Source of the DNA: GCA-020343675 sp964462945 | GTDB taxonomy: Bacteria > Planctomycetota > Phycisphaerae > Sedimentisphaerales > Anaerobacaceae | Length of the DNA stretch: 64,000 bases | Assembly: GCA_964462945.1 (NCBI GenBank) | Contig: CAYWZW010000015.1 | Span: forward strand, 15,145-79,144 | Direction of reading: 5' to 3' | Part shown: positions 1 to 8,301 of the stretch, in pieces | How positions within the stretch are numbered: the stretch's first letter is position 1 | Layout: the number at the start of each line of letters is the position of its first letter | Program-made: the position numbers and the translations under genes | The notes under the pieces: generated by a model | The model's database searches: none | Told to the model about the DNA's origin: nothing | The model's input: only the letters and a program-made list of their open reading frames with translations

Positions 1-2
1 GG

Positions 3-389
3 TGGGATAACCCGCAGATTCAGCGTCCGTTGGTGTCCATCGTTGCCGTCACGGCGGAGGACGAGTTTGAGGCCGCACGGCCGGAAAAAGGTATCGTTAT
101 TCGCGTGCGTACCGCCTGGGAAAATACCGCTCAGGGTCTGCCCAAAAAACCGATCACCGAATTAGTGAAATTGAGTGTAGATGGCGTGCAGGTCTCGCCG
201 ACCCTTGTGGCGAAAAAGCGGCCCGGCGGCGCAGCCTTCGAGGACCACTATCACCAATTCCACTTAGCTGACCCCTCGCCGGGGAAACACACCGCAGCCG
301 CACGTGTGCGCGTTCTCGAAACAAACACAGAGTCGGACCGCACCATCGAAATACGTTGGGAAAGTGGCAGAATACTGGATTTCAGGTAG
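3..389 (+). CDS. C-terminal end of an unknown protein (partial)
   Basis: The frame is open from the first bases of the window (it reads WDNPQIQRPL before the first possible TTG start at 30) to a TAG at 387-389, so this is the 3' end of a longer gene whose start lies outside. About 128 residues are visible. They are hydrophilic, with no signal peptide, membrane segment or cysteine motif, and look beta-rich, with alternating short strands such as KLSVDGVQV and GIVIRVRTAW. A C-terminal beta-sandwich of a larger secreted or hydrolytic protein is possible. I do not recognise the family and assign no function. Confidence 0.6.
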   Translation, partial: WDNPQIQRPLVSIVAVTAEDEFEAARPEKGIVIRVRTAWENTAQGLPKKPITELVKLSVDGVQVSPTLVAKKRPGGAAFEDHYHQFHLADPSPGKHTAAARVRVLETNTESDRTIEIRWESGRILDFR

Positions 390-532
390 ATCAGGAGTGT
401 CCTTCGGCCATGCGCGTAGTGAAGCAGGGTGGTTTGATGGCCAGAAGTATTGAAATCGAAGGGTACATGCCGGTATCATAACAGCCATACCGTGCAGAAG
501 CACCGTTTATAAAGGTAAATGGGAAATATCGG

Positions 533-1726
533 ATGAAGAAAATCCTTGCTATAGGCAAGAGTATTTATCACGCGATGCCGGCTTGTCTTCGATATTTCTT
601 TTCGCCTGCCAGACTAATATACAGGCTTTTAAATGTTCTCAGAGTGGACCTGTGGGTTATAACGGGAGATGAGATTTCCAGCAGGCAGAAGCTCGTCATT
701 ATCTATGCCGGCCATGAAGCGGGTAAGAACTATCTGGCCGACCTGGCTTTTGGCGGTTCTCATAGAGACAGTTACGTCGGACGAAAATGGCTATGGGAAA
801 TCCCGAAAACAGTCGACGAAAGTCCTTGCGATTGCTCTTTGATGATTGCTGAAGCACCGAAGGTTTTGCGCATCCTCTTCCGAAAAAGGAAGTACCTTTA
901 TGTTCCGTGCTGGGTCTCCGGCGAAATAGATGTTTCGGGCAACGATTGTTCATTCTTGAAGAACGAAAGCCTCAAATCAGATGTGCGTAAAATAAGAAAG
1001 AATAAGCTTCATTTCGAAGCAACGAATAGACCATCTGATCTCCGCGATTTTTACTACAACATGTACATACCTTATATTACCAAAACCCACGGCAATAGAT
1101 CTGAAATCGTGAGCTACGATTTTGTGAAGAGCGAATTTGGAGAACGGCGTCTGCTCAATGACCTTCTTCTTATCAAAAAGGAAGAGGAATATGTAGCGGG
1201 AATATTGCTTGGTTTTAAGAACAATAGAGCCCAATTGTGGTATCTTGGCATCAAGGATGGCAATTTGGATTATGTCCAGGATGGTGCCATAGGAGCTCTA
1301 TTCTATTTCTCAGTCCGCTATTTGGAAGGAAAAGGCTTCACGAGAATTGGTTTCGGCAGGTCAAGACCATTTCTCAGAGATGGTGTATTGCGATTCAAGA
1401 GGAAATGGAATCCGAGAATATTTAATGAATACACAGTAGGTTTTGTAATCAGACCACTATCATGGGCAGATGGAGTTAAAGGGTTCTTCGTGAACAATCC
1501 TTTCATCTATGAAGACAAAGCAGAGCTCAATGGCGCCCTATTTGTTCCAGGTGACCGGTCTCTTTCCGCAAAGGATTTGGAAAAAATACATAAAGATTAC
1601 TATCTAAAAGGCTTATCGAAATTGGTGATTTATCGTTTTGGAGAGGTTAACGGCAAAATGCCAAGTGCCCTGCCCCAGGAAGGTTCTGACAGAATAACAA
1701 TCTGTTCAGTGGAAACTATATTGTAG
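533..1726 (+). CDS. FemAB/GNAT-like acyltransferase-fold protein
   Basis: This 397-residue protein resembles the duplicated GNAT fold of FemAB/BioF2-like acyltransferases (PF13480 type). A basic amphipathic N-terminus (residues 1-45) precedes an irregular first half. The second half, about 145-330, carries the typical run: a charged helix (KSDVRKIRKNK), a YYNMYIPYITK segment, and a strand-helix unit ending in GALFYFSVRYLEGKGFTRIGF. Such proteins move acyl or aminoacyl groups onto sugars, lipids or peptidoglycan precursors; the substrate here cannot be read. The gene is clearly more AT-rich than the rest of the left flank, with many AAA/ATA/AAT codons, which hints at a different origin. It stands alone, with 143 and 232 bp of non-coding DNA on its sides. 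The family call is moderately sure. Confidence 0.55.
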   Translation: MKKILAIGKSIYHAMPACLRYFFSPARLIYRLLNVLRVDLWVITGDEISSRQKLVIIYAGHEAGKNYLADLAFGGSHRDSYVGRKWLWEIPKTVDESPCDCSLMIAEAPKVLRILFRKRKYLYVPCWVSGEIDVSGNDCSFLKNESLKSDVRKIRKNKLHFEATNRPSDLRDFYYNMYIPYITKTHGNRSEIVSYDFVKSEFGERRLLNDLLLIKKEEEYVAGILLGFKNNRAQLWYLGIKDGNLDYVQDGAIGALFYFSVRYLEGKGFTRIGFGRSRPFLRDGVLRFKRKWNPRIFNEYTVGFVIRPLSWADGVKGFFVNNPFIYEDKAELNGALFVPGDRSLSAKDLEKIHKDYYLKGLSKLVIYRFGEVNGKMPSALPQEGSDRITICSVETIL

Positions 1727-1816
1727 ACAGCGAAAAAGGTTGTTGAAGAAATAATCTCCTCTCTGAATTGGTTAAACCTGAATAAAGTAAATATGTTATG
1801 ATTCGTGATTCCTGCT

Positions 1817-1892
1817 CCCCGTTTTCACGGGGACAAGTTTACACCTGCGGAAGCAGGTGCAGGAATGACGTCACCCCCGCGAAAGCGGGGGT
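1817..1892. repeat. Cluster of three REP-like palindromes
   Basis: Three hairpins follow one another in 76 bp: 1817-1832 (5-bp stem, loop TTTTCA), 1842-1859 (stem CACCTGC, loop GGAA) and 1873-1892 (stem ACCCCCGC, loop GAAA). The last two have GNRA-type tetraloops. A CAGGAATGACG-type linker sits between them, a form common in dispersed intergenic repeats. They lie between the AT-rich acyltransferase gene and the GNAT gene. None is followed by a T-run, so they look like REP-type repeats rather than a terminator. Confidence 0.6.
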
Positions 1893-1958
1893 CGCACGAT
1901 CCTTTACCTCACACTACATGAAGGGGCTGCACAGGGTGGAGCTCATTCATAGGGCAAG

Positions 1959-2537
1959 ATGACGAATAAATCAGGGCACATATCAATCCGGCGTGCCGCG
2001 GGGGAGGATGCACGCCTTCTGTCGGCTATGGGACGGCTGACCTTCACGCAATCGTATGCCAGTATCATTCCGCCGGAAGAGCTGGCAAGCTATACGAGCC
2101 GGGCCTTCAGTTTGGAGCAGTTGAGATCCGAACTGACTGTTCCAGGGATTACGTATCTGCTGGCGCTGGCCGGGACGACTGCTTGCGGCTATTCCAAGCT
2201 GGCGCCGACCGCCCCGCCGCTGGAAATAAACGGCCCAAATCCGGCGGAATTAGTTCGTCTGTACGTTCTGCCCGACTGGACTGGAAAGGGGATCGGGACA
2301 ACGCTGATCAAAGAAAGTCTGGACGCCGCTCTCGAACAGGGTTACTGTTCCTGCTGGCTGCGCGTCTGGCGGGGAAATGAACGCGCCATCAGATTTTATC
2401 GTCGTTGGGGATTTCGTGAAGTCGGCAGTGAACCGTATAATGTTGGAAAATGCCGCGAGACGGTATTTCTGATGGTTCGAGCCTTGGCCGCCAGCAGGCG
2501 AGCTTTAGATGCTGCCTCTGAGAAAACATACTACTGA
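1959..2537 (+). CDS. GNAT family N-acetyltransferase
   Basis: The 192-residue protein has the compact single-domain GNAT architecture. Residues 9-30 form the opening strand-helix (ISIRRAAGEDARLLSAMG). The acetyl-CoA pyrophosphate loop lies near residue 110 in VLPDWTGKGIGTTLI. The closing motif B is ERAIRFYRRWGFREVG, typical of enzymes that acetylate small amines or protein N-termini; the acceptor is unknown. The gene ends 11 bp before hgcA on the same strand, so the two may be co-transcribed, although acetyltransferases are not known partners in mercury methylation. The family call is secure and the specific function open. Confidence 0.85.
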   Translation: MTNKSGHISIRRAAGEDARLLSAMGRLTFTQSYASIIPPEELASYTSRAFSLEQLRSELTVPGITYLLALAGTTACGYSKLAPTAPPLEINGPNPAELVRLYVLPDWTGKGIGTTLIKESLDAALEQGYCSCWLRVWRGNERAIRFYRRWGFREVGSEPYNVGKCRETVFLMVRALAASRRALDAASEKTYY

Positions 2538-2548
2538 GAGTCGGAAGA

Positions 2549-3598
2549 ATGGTCGCCACGAAGATACAAGAAGCCACATTCATAACGCATGGCGGGCGCC
2601 GCATTCCTAAGGTGCCCACGGAGTTAGGCTGGCCCGATAGGCTCGGCGGTTGGAAAGCGCGTTGGGCCATCGGACGGATGAAATACTCGGTCGAGTCCGG
2701 GATTTACGCTGTGGGCAGCCCCGATGCAGGCTCGCCCGTTTTTGTCTCAGCCAACTACAAGATGAGTTTCGACCGTTTGAGGAGTCAGTTAGTCGGCCGG
2801 GATGGATGGATACTTGTGCTCGACACTAAAGGCATAAATGTCTGGTGTGCTGCGGGCAAGGGAACCTTTGGAACCGAGGAGCTGGTCAAGTGCATAGAAG
2901 AGTTTCAATTGCATGAGATTGTTAAGCACAAGACGCTTATCGTGCCCCAGTTGGGCGCAGCAGGTGTAAGCGCACACAAGGTCAAACGGCAGGGCGGATT
3001 TGACGTGGTCTATGGGCCTGTGAGAGCCGAGGATTTGCCCGCTTTTCTTGATGCCGGCATGCAGGCGACACAGGAAATGCGCCAGGTGACCTTTCCATTG
3101 TGGGATCGGATCGTTCTTATACCTGTGGAGTTAGTTTCGTGGGGGAAATACGTGGTTCTCGTCGCTGCGTGCTTTCTTGTACTGGCTGGTTTGAATGCAA
3201 AGGGATACTCGATCACACTTGCAGTGTCGGATGGAAGTCGGAGTGTTCTGATGCTTTTGGCAGGTTTTGTGGCTGCTGTTGTTCTTGGGCCTGTCCTGTT
3301 GCCCTGGCTGCCCGGCCGGTCGTTTTCTGCAAAAGGTTTGTGGATCGGGCTGGCGGTGCTGTTCGCGGGGCAGTTGTTTCTGTGGCGTCACACAAATACG
3401 CTCGATGACCGGTTTAGCACGGCTGCATGGGTGCTGATGATACCGGCGTTGACAAGTTTTGTAGTACTGAACTTCACCGGCGCCTCGACGTACACATCTC
3501 TGTCCGGAGTAAAACGGGAAGTAAAGATCGCCGTTCCAATACAACTGGTTTGTGCGGCATTAGGTATTGGACTGTGGTTCGTAGGACGTTTTGTCTAA
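2549..3598 (+). CDS. hgcA: HgcA, corrinoid protein for mercury methylation
   Basis: HgcA carries a methyl group on a membrane-tethered corrinoid and transfers it to Hg(II), giving methylmercury. The 349-residue protein has the family layout: an N-terminal corrinoid-binding domain (about 40-180) with the diagnostic cap-helix motif NVWCAAGK at 97-104, C100 being the predicted cobalt ligand, preceded by GWILVLDTKGI and followed by GTFGTEEL. The C-terminal part holds five hydrophobic segments near 198-216, 233-254, 263-279, 292-309 and 328-346, matching the five-helix membrane domain. The length fits the family. hgcB follows after 26 bp on the same strand, the standard arrangement. Family membership is essentially certain; methylation activity in this organism is inferred. 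Confidence 0.97.
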   Translation: MVATKIQEATFITHGGRRIPKVPTELGWPDRLGGWKARWAIGRMKYSVESGIYAVGSPDAGSPVFVSANYKMSFDRLRSQLVGRDGWILVLDTKGINVWCAAGKGTFGTEELVKCIEEFQLHEIVKHKTLIVPQLGAAGVSAHKVKRQGGFDVVYGPVRAEDLPAFLDAGMQATQEMRQVTFPLWDRIVLIPVELVSWGKYVVLVAACFLVLAGLNAKGYSITLAVSDGSRSVLMLLAGFVAAVVLGPVLLPWLPGRSFSAKGLWIGLAVLFAGQLFLWRHTNTLDDRFSTAAWVLMIPALTSFVVLNFTGASTYTSLSGVKREVKIAVPIQLVCAALGIGLWFVGRFV

Positions 3599-3624
3599 GC
3601 CAACGAGCAGAGAGATGAGCTGAT

Positions 3625-3918
3625 ATGGTAAGACTCGAATATCTGAAGAATGTTGTTACGTTGAACCTGGACACCGATAAATGTGTCGGGTGCGGAAGGT
3701 GCACCGAGGTGTGCCCGCACGGCGTATTCGTGGTTGAGGACAAGAAAGCCCGGATAATTGACCGTGATTCGTGTATGGAGTGCGGCGCCTGTCAAAACAA
3801 CTGCCCGGCTGACGCGATTTCGGCAGGAAAAGGTGTAGGCTGTGCCCAGGCCGTCCTGAGCGGAGCACTTTCAGGAACAGAGCCGAATTGCGACTGCTCC
3901 AAGACGTGCTGCGACTGA
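3625..3918 (+). CDS. hgcB: HgcB, ferredoxin partner of HgcA
   Basis: HgcB is the 2[4Fe-4S] ferredoxin thought to reduce the HgcA corrinoid and to help deliver mercury. This 97-residue protein shows both CxxCxxCxxxCP clusters: C20/C23/C26/C30, and C50/C53/C56/C60 within the hallmark stretch MECGACQNNCP. It also has the single conserved C73 in GKGVGCAQAVL and a C-terminal vicinal pair C95-C96. These extra cysteines separate HgcB from ordinary ferredoxins. The gene lies 26 bp after hgcA. All residues known to be needed are present, so the pair looks intact. Confidence 0.97.
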   Translation: MVRLEYLKNVVTLNLDTDKCVGCGRCTEVCPHGVFVVEDKKARIIDRDSCMECGACQNNCPADAISAGKGVGCAQAVLSGALSGTEPNCDCSKTCCD

Positions 3919-3986
3919 TGCACCTTATGGTTGCGTGGGGCAAACTCAATGGATCCGGAACCTGTATTCGATTTGGAGGTGACCAA

Positions 3987-4871
3987 ATGAGGCACGTGAA
4001 AAGGCCCGTCTTTTCCAGGATTTCTGTTGTGACCTTGACCGCCGTGTTAGCGATGACGGGCGGCCGGGTGGCGTGCGGCGAGAAAATAGATACAAGCAAA
4101 ATCGTCAGGGAGATGCTTGCAGCCCGCCAGGCCCGAACCCAAATTCCATATCCGACAAAAATGTACGGGTCATTTAGCATTGAGAGGGCCTATCAGATTC
4201 AAGCCGACCTGGCCAAAGAGCTCAGCAAAGAGCTGGGGCCCATCGTGGGTTACAAGGTCGCGTATGCAAGCAAGGCCGCACAGGAACAGTTCGGTGTAAC
4301 CGAGCCGGCAAGCGGTCCGCTCTTTGGTCTTCAGCGTGTGCCGAGCGGCTCGAAGCTTCCGGCCGGCCACTTCATGGAAATCGCTCTGGAGACGGAGGTC
4401 GCCTTTACCATCGGCAAGCGGATCGACCATGCAATTAAGGACGTCACTCAGCTCAAGGGCTATGTCAGGTGGATACATGCGGCCTTCGATGCCGGTGATT
4501 ATCCGCTCGTGCAAGGGGACACAAAACCGACCGCGCAGGACATGATCGCCTGCGGCGCCGGGGCCCACGTCTTCGTGCTGGGTCCTGCCGTCGATCCGAA
4601 GCAGGTGGATGTGGATGCCGTCATCCTGAAGCTGGCTCGCAATGACGGAACCATCGCAGAAAGTGTCGCGACGAACGTGATGGGCAGTCCCTGGAATTCA
4701 CTGCTCTGGTGCGCCAATCACACCGTCAAGCGTGGAGGCGCACTGGAACCCGGTACGGTCATTTTGACCGGTACGGCGGCGCCGGCGTACAAAATCAAGG
4801 CAGACGCGATAAAGGGCGACTACGTGGGCGACTGCGGCCCCTTGGGTCAAGTCGCCATGACTCTCTATTAG
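3987..4871 (+). CDS. Exported FAH-family (2-keto-4-pentenoate hydratase-like) protein
   Basis: Residues from about 40 onward match the fumarylacetoacetate hydrolase/MhpD fold: GPIVGYKVAYASKAAQEQFGV, an acidic metal-binding site in MEIALETEVAFTIGK, and the ending HTVKRGGALEPGTVILTGT. Family members hydrate or decarboxylate 2-keto acids with Mg2+ and are normally cytoplasmic. Here an N-terminal signal peptide (about 1-28: basic start, then VVTLTAVLAMTGG) suggests export, which is unusual. I chose ATG 3987 because GGAGGT lies 6 bp upstream; the frame is open further upstream but overlaps hgcB. The dehydrogenase gene follows after 3 bp, which suggests shared handling of a hydroxy- or keto-acid. 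The substrate is not readable. Confidence 0.8.
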   Translation: MRHVKRPVFSRISVVTLTAVLAMTGGRVACGEKIDTSKIVREMLAARQARTQIPYPTKMYGSFSIERAYQIQADLAKELSKELGPIVGYKVAYASKAAQEQFGVTEPASGPLFGLQRVPSGSKLPAGHFMEIALETEVAFTIGKRIDHAIKDVTQLKGYVRWIHAAFDAGDYPLVQGDTKPTAQDMIACGAGAHVFVLGPAVDPKQVDVDAVILKLARNDGTIAESVATNVMGSPWNSLLWCANHTVKRGGALEPGTVILTGTAAPAYKIKADAIKGDYVGDCGPLGQVAMTLY

Positions 4872-4874
4872 AAA

Positions 4875-5843
4875 ATGATGAAAATCGTCGTATTGGATGG
4901 CCACACCCTGAATCCCGGAGACCTTTCATGGAAGGACCTGGAGGCCTTCGGTGAATGTACAGTCTATGAGCGCACGGCCCCGAAAGATGTTGTCCGGCGG
5001 GCCGGCGGGGCCGAGATCGCTCTGACCAACAAGACAGTCCTGTCCGCGGACATCATCGGCCGCCTGACGAAACTCCAGTACATCTGTGTATTGGCGACGG
5101 GTTATAACGTGGTGGATGTCGAGGCCGCCCGGCAGCGAGGTATCCCGGTCAGCAATGTCCCGACCTACGGAACGGAATCGGTGGCCCAGATGGTGTTCGC
5201 CCATCTGCTGAACCTGACGCAGAACGTGGCCCACCATGCCCGGACGGTACGAGACGGGCGCTGGGCCGCCTGCCCGGATTTTTGCTATTGGGACACGCCG
5301 CTTCTGGAGCTGCGGGGATTGACCATGGGTATCGTCGGGTTCGGGAGAATCGGCCGAGCGACGGCAAAGCTGGCGCGAGCATTCGGTATGAAGGTGATGG
5401 CTTACGATGTTGCCGAGTTGTCGCAAATGCCTGAAGGATGTGAGGCGGCCGAACTGAACGATGTCTTCGCAAAAGCGGACGTTCTGAGCCTGCACTGCCC
5501 GCTGACGGCCCAGACCGAGAAACTCATCAACACAGAACGGCTTAGCTTGATGAAGCCGACGGCATTCCTGATCAACACGAGCCGGGGCCCGTTGATTGAC
5601 GAGCAGGCCCTGGCCGACGCGCTCAATGGCGGGAAACTCGCGGGCGCCGGTGTTGACGTCCTCTCGACCGAGCCGCCCTCAAAAGACAATCCGCTCCCGA
5701 GGGCAAAGAACTGCCACATTACGCCGCACATCGCCTGGGCCACCCGAGCGGCAAGAGAAAGGCTGCTGCGGGTGACGATAGACAATGTTACCGCCTTCGT
5801 TGCGGGCAAGCCGCAGAACGTCGTTAACGGCGTAAGAGGCTGA
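4875..5843 (+). CDS. D-2-hydroxyacid dehydrogenase (glycerate dehydrogenase-like)
   Basis: This 322-residue NAD(P)-dependent enzyme of the D-2-hydroxyacid dehydrogenase family interconverts 2-keto acids and D-2-hydroxyacids in the cytoplasm. The Rossmann dinucleotide loop is GFGRIG at 155-160. The catalytic triad is visible as R237 in NTSRGPLID, E266 in STEPP and H285 in ITPHIAW. The HIAW context and the overall sequence resemble hydroxypyruvate/glycerate dehydrogenases more than lactate dehydrogenases. The gene starts 3 bp after the FAH-family gene, so the two form one unit. Two adjacent ATG codons are possible starts. Substrate specificity is inferred. Confidence 0.88.
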   Translation: MMKIVVLDGHTLNPGDLSWKDLEAFGECTVYERTAPKDVVRRAGGAEIALTNKTVLSADIIGRLTKLQYICVLATGYNVVDVEAARQRGIPVSNVPTYGTESVAQMVFAHLLNLTQNVAHHARTVRDGRWAACPDFCYWDTPLLELRGLTMGIVGFGRIGRATAKLARAFGMKVMAYDVAELSQMPEGCEAAELNDVFAKADVLSLHCPLTAQTEKLINTERLSLMKPTAFLINTSRGPLIDEQALADALNGGKLAGAGVDVLSTEPPSKDNPLPRAKNCHITPHIAWATRAARERLLRVTIDNVTAFVAGKPQNVVNGVRG

Positions 5844-6052
5844 GGTCAGGGCAGCCGCACAGGGCCGCTCCTACAGGAAAATCACCAAGTCGAATGGCAA
5901 GATTTAAGAATCAAGACTGCGGAGTCCCTTGGGAACGATTTCTGCCGGAAGGTATCCCACCGCGGACTGAATTTTCCATTTTGATTTTCCACTCTTGACG
6001 TTTAATCTTTGCCCCCGGCGGACAACATCCGGAGTTTTTGCCGCCAAAGAAG

Positions 6053-6082
6053 TTGACAGTATGAATCCCAACGTGTTAATAT
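6053..6082 (+). promoter_or_regulatory. Promoter of tRNA-Phe
   Basis: A consensus TTGACA (6053-6058) is followed after 18 bp by TAATAT (6077-6082). A start some 7 bp on would fall just before the mature tRNA 5' end at 6095. Seen directly; the function is inferred from consensus and position. Confidence 0.65.
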
Positions 6083-6094
6083 CCTACAATCGAC

Positions 6095-6177
<83 letters not shown>

Positions 6178-6182
6178 CGTTT

Positions 6183-6215
6183 GGCTGTCAAGTACTTACG
6201 CTTGGCAGCCTTTTT
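6183..6215 (+). terminator. Rho-independent terminator after tRNA-Phe
   Basis: A 10-bp stem, GGCTGTCAAG (6183-6192) with CTTGGCAGCC (6201-6210) and one G-T pair, closes an 8-nt loop and is followed by TTTTT. It lies 15 bp after the tRNA. Confidence 0.85.
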
Positions 6216-6615
6216 GGTATGTCACGCCGAAATGCCCATTTCCGTCAGTTTTGCCCTAAGGTCTTTCGCGATGCTTCAGCTTTCTCTGTGCAAATCCAAT
6301 AGGTAAACTGCATTTTCGGCCCAGAAACGAAGCCATAGCAGTCATGAAATCGGTAAAGATGAATACATTCGGATTGATAATCCGAGTGTCCTATGGATCG
6401 CCAGGACTGCCAACAGAATGTAGAGATGACCGATTTGCCTACGTGTGTGCGAACGCGAGCCAAGAACCGTCATCTCGTGATCTCCTGGAAAACGGCTTTC
6501 GCGTTTCTGCCGTCACCGTGGATTCACACTACTTCGATGCATGCGCCCCGTCAACGTGCCCAAGACGGTCCGTCGGCTGCTTTGCGGTTTACCGGTCGTG
6601 TCGTTCTTCCGTCGC
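6216..6615. other. Non-coding left end of the island
   Basis: About 400 bp without a convincing gene. Short open frames here have no homology I recognise, poor start context and no consistent codon bias. I see no integrase, transposase or excisionase remnant. The composition is mixed and less GC-rich than the operon that follows. Confidence 0.5.
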
Positions 6616-6644
6616 TTGCATGTGGAACGCAGCATGGGTATAAT
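6616..6644 (+). promoter_or_regulatory. Promoter of the polysaccharide operon
   Basis: TTGCAT (6616-6621), a 17-bp spacer and a perfect TATAAT (6639-6644). The predicted start near 6651 lies about 50 bp before the ATG at 6700. The next gene could be read as starting at 6541 or 6634, but those starts lie upstream of or inside this promoter, which favours 6700. No operator-like inverted repeat is obvious nearby. Confidence 0.65.
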
Positions 6645-6699
6645 CGCAGCCGGTGACCGCCTGTACCAGGTATCAGCGACTCGAAGGATAAAGGGATTC

Positions 6700-8292
6700 A
6701 TGATTGCGCTGGTGATGATTCTTGCTTCAGGGCTCATTCGTGAGGTGTCCGCGCAGGAAGTGCCCGTATGGGGCCGCTTTGAGACAAGCGTTGTCAACGC
6801 GAGAAGTTACGCAAATCCTTTCACCGACGTCACGCTGGTTGCCACCTTCATTCGTCCCGATAAGCGCCGCCTTCCATTTTGGGGTTTCTACGACGGCGAC
6901 GGCAACGGCGGTCAGACGGGGAATGTGTGGAAACTACGGTTTATGCCGGACCAGGTTGGCGTGTGGTCGTATGAGTGTTCCTTCTCCGACGGCGTGCCCG
7001 GCAAGACCGGCACGTTCCGCTGCGTCGCCGACGGTGCAAAGAGCGGTCCGCTGCGCATTGATCCCGCCAATCCACACTGCTGGGTATTTGCCGACGGTTC
7101 CCATTTTTTCGCCCGCGCCTACACGGCCCCCGAATTGTTCGTTGCGGCTAACCAGACCCACCGCACGTACTGGATTGGCTACTTCTTCAGCACGAGGCAC
7201 AAGTTCAATCTCTGCAACGCGAACCTGCTCAACTTCGTGGGAATCGCAGAGGAGCTCAACTGGCAAGGAACTCCTTACAAGGCTCCCGACCTGGCGCAGG
7301 AGGGCAGATACGTGAGCATTTCAGGCAACGGCCTGTTTCCCTTTCTTTATTCGGGGACGCGCCCACTGTTCGACGGGGGATCCAACGTGGACTGGCTGCG
7401 CCCGAGCATCCGATGCTGGGCCAATGTGGACGAGGTGCTCCGCGAGTTAGAGGCGCGCAGGGTAGTGTGGTTCAATCATTGGGGAATGATCGGGTGGGAC
7501 TGGAGCGGCAATGGAAGGCTCCTTGTGCCACCTGCGGCGCGCAAACAGGTCCTTCGCTACTGGATCGCCCGGCTGGCGCCCTATTGGAACGTGACCTGGA
7601 ACATAGCGGGGGAATGGGATGAGTTGCTGACGCCGGCGGAGCTCGATGAGCTGGGCGCCTTTCTCGAAGAGATGGACCCGTGGAAGCACCCCGTGACCTC
7701 GCACGCACTGGGGACGACGGTGGATAGATTCTGGGTTGATTTTCGCGTCCAGCAGTTTGCGGCCGGCACCAGCAGCGATGCCGTCACGAACGCGGGCCGG
7801 GCATCGGCCGACTGCGCCGACAAACCCGTCTTCGCGTTCGAGACCTCCTGGGAAGCAACGCCCGGCAAGCTCACCCCCGATCAGGTGCGCACGGGCGCCT
7901 GGGGCAGCCTCATGGGCGGGGCGTTCTACCTTTATGCGGAGTGCTTCGAACCTACGCTCACCTGGGGCGATGGCGGCGCTTTTGGGTTCATCGAGATCAT
8001 GAACGACTTCCTGGGTGGGCTTGCGTACTGGAAACTGAAGCCGGACCAGACCCTCGTGAATACGGGCAGCCTTTGTCTGGCCGAGCCGGGACGGGAATAT
8101 GTGCTCTATCGGCAAAGCGGAGGAGCCATTACCATCGATCTTCCGAAAACGGGACCCGCGTTCAACGCCCAGTGGCTGGACCCACGCACCGGAGCCAAGA
8201 AAGCGGCCGCAGTGGTGGAGGGCGGCGCGAAGCGGACGTTTGCCTGCCCCGACGCGAGGGACTGGGTGCTGCATTTGAACAGAGAAGAATAA
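6700..8292 (+). CDS. Secreted DUF5060/GH-A-type glycosidase with PF12904-like C-terminus
   Basis: Probably a secreted glycoside hydrolase of the DUF5060-DUF4038-like group. A signal peptide (MIALVMILASGLIREVSAQ) is followed by a beta-sandwich domain with the hallmark GFYDGDGNGGQTGNVWKLRF. Then comes a TIM-barrel region with likely acid/base E305 (NIAGEWDE) and nucleophile E381 (VFAFETSWE), and a small C-terminal domain (about 445-530) of the PF12904 type, LAEPGREYVLYRQSGGAITID. I chose ATG 6700 for the signal peptide and the promoter just upstream. It is the first gene of the operon and is 9 bp from the next. Two related proteins are encoded at 21503 and 26208. GH140 apiosidases combine similar domains; the substrate is unproven. 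Confidence 0.8.
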   Translation: MIALVMILASGLIREVSAQEVPVWGRFETSVVNARSYANPFTDVTLVATFIRPDKRRLPFWGFYDGDGNGGQTGNVWKLRFMPDQVGVWSYECSFSDGVPGKTGTFRCVADGAKSGPLRIDPANPHCWVFADGSHFFARAYTAPELFVAANQTHRTYWIGYFFSTRHKFNLCNANLLNFVGIAEELNWQGTPYKAPDLAQEGRYVSISGNGLFPFLYSGTRPLFDGGSNVDWLRPSIRCWANVDEVLRELEARRVVWFNHWGMIGWDWSGNGRLLVPPAARKQVLRYWIARLAPYWNVTWNIAGEWDELLTPAELDELGAFLEEMDPWKHPVTSHALGTTVDRFWVDFRVQQFAAGTSSDAVTNAGRASADCADKPVFAFETSWEATPGKLTPDQVRTGAWGSLMGGAFYLYAECFEPTLTWGDGGAFGFIEIMNDFLGGLAYWKLKPDQTLVNTGSLCLAEPGREYVLYRQSGGAITIDLPKTGPAFNAQWLDPRTGAKKAAAVVEGGAKRTFACPDARDWVLHLNREE

Positions 8293-8301
8293 GGAGAGAT
8301 T

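Noticed and set aside
1817..1892. CRISPR-like array
   Set aside because: The three palindromes differ in sequence and length, there are no regular spacers, and no cas gene is in the window.
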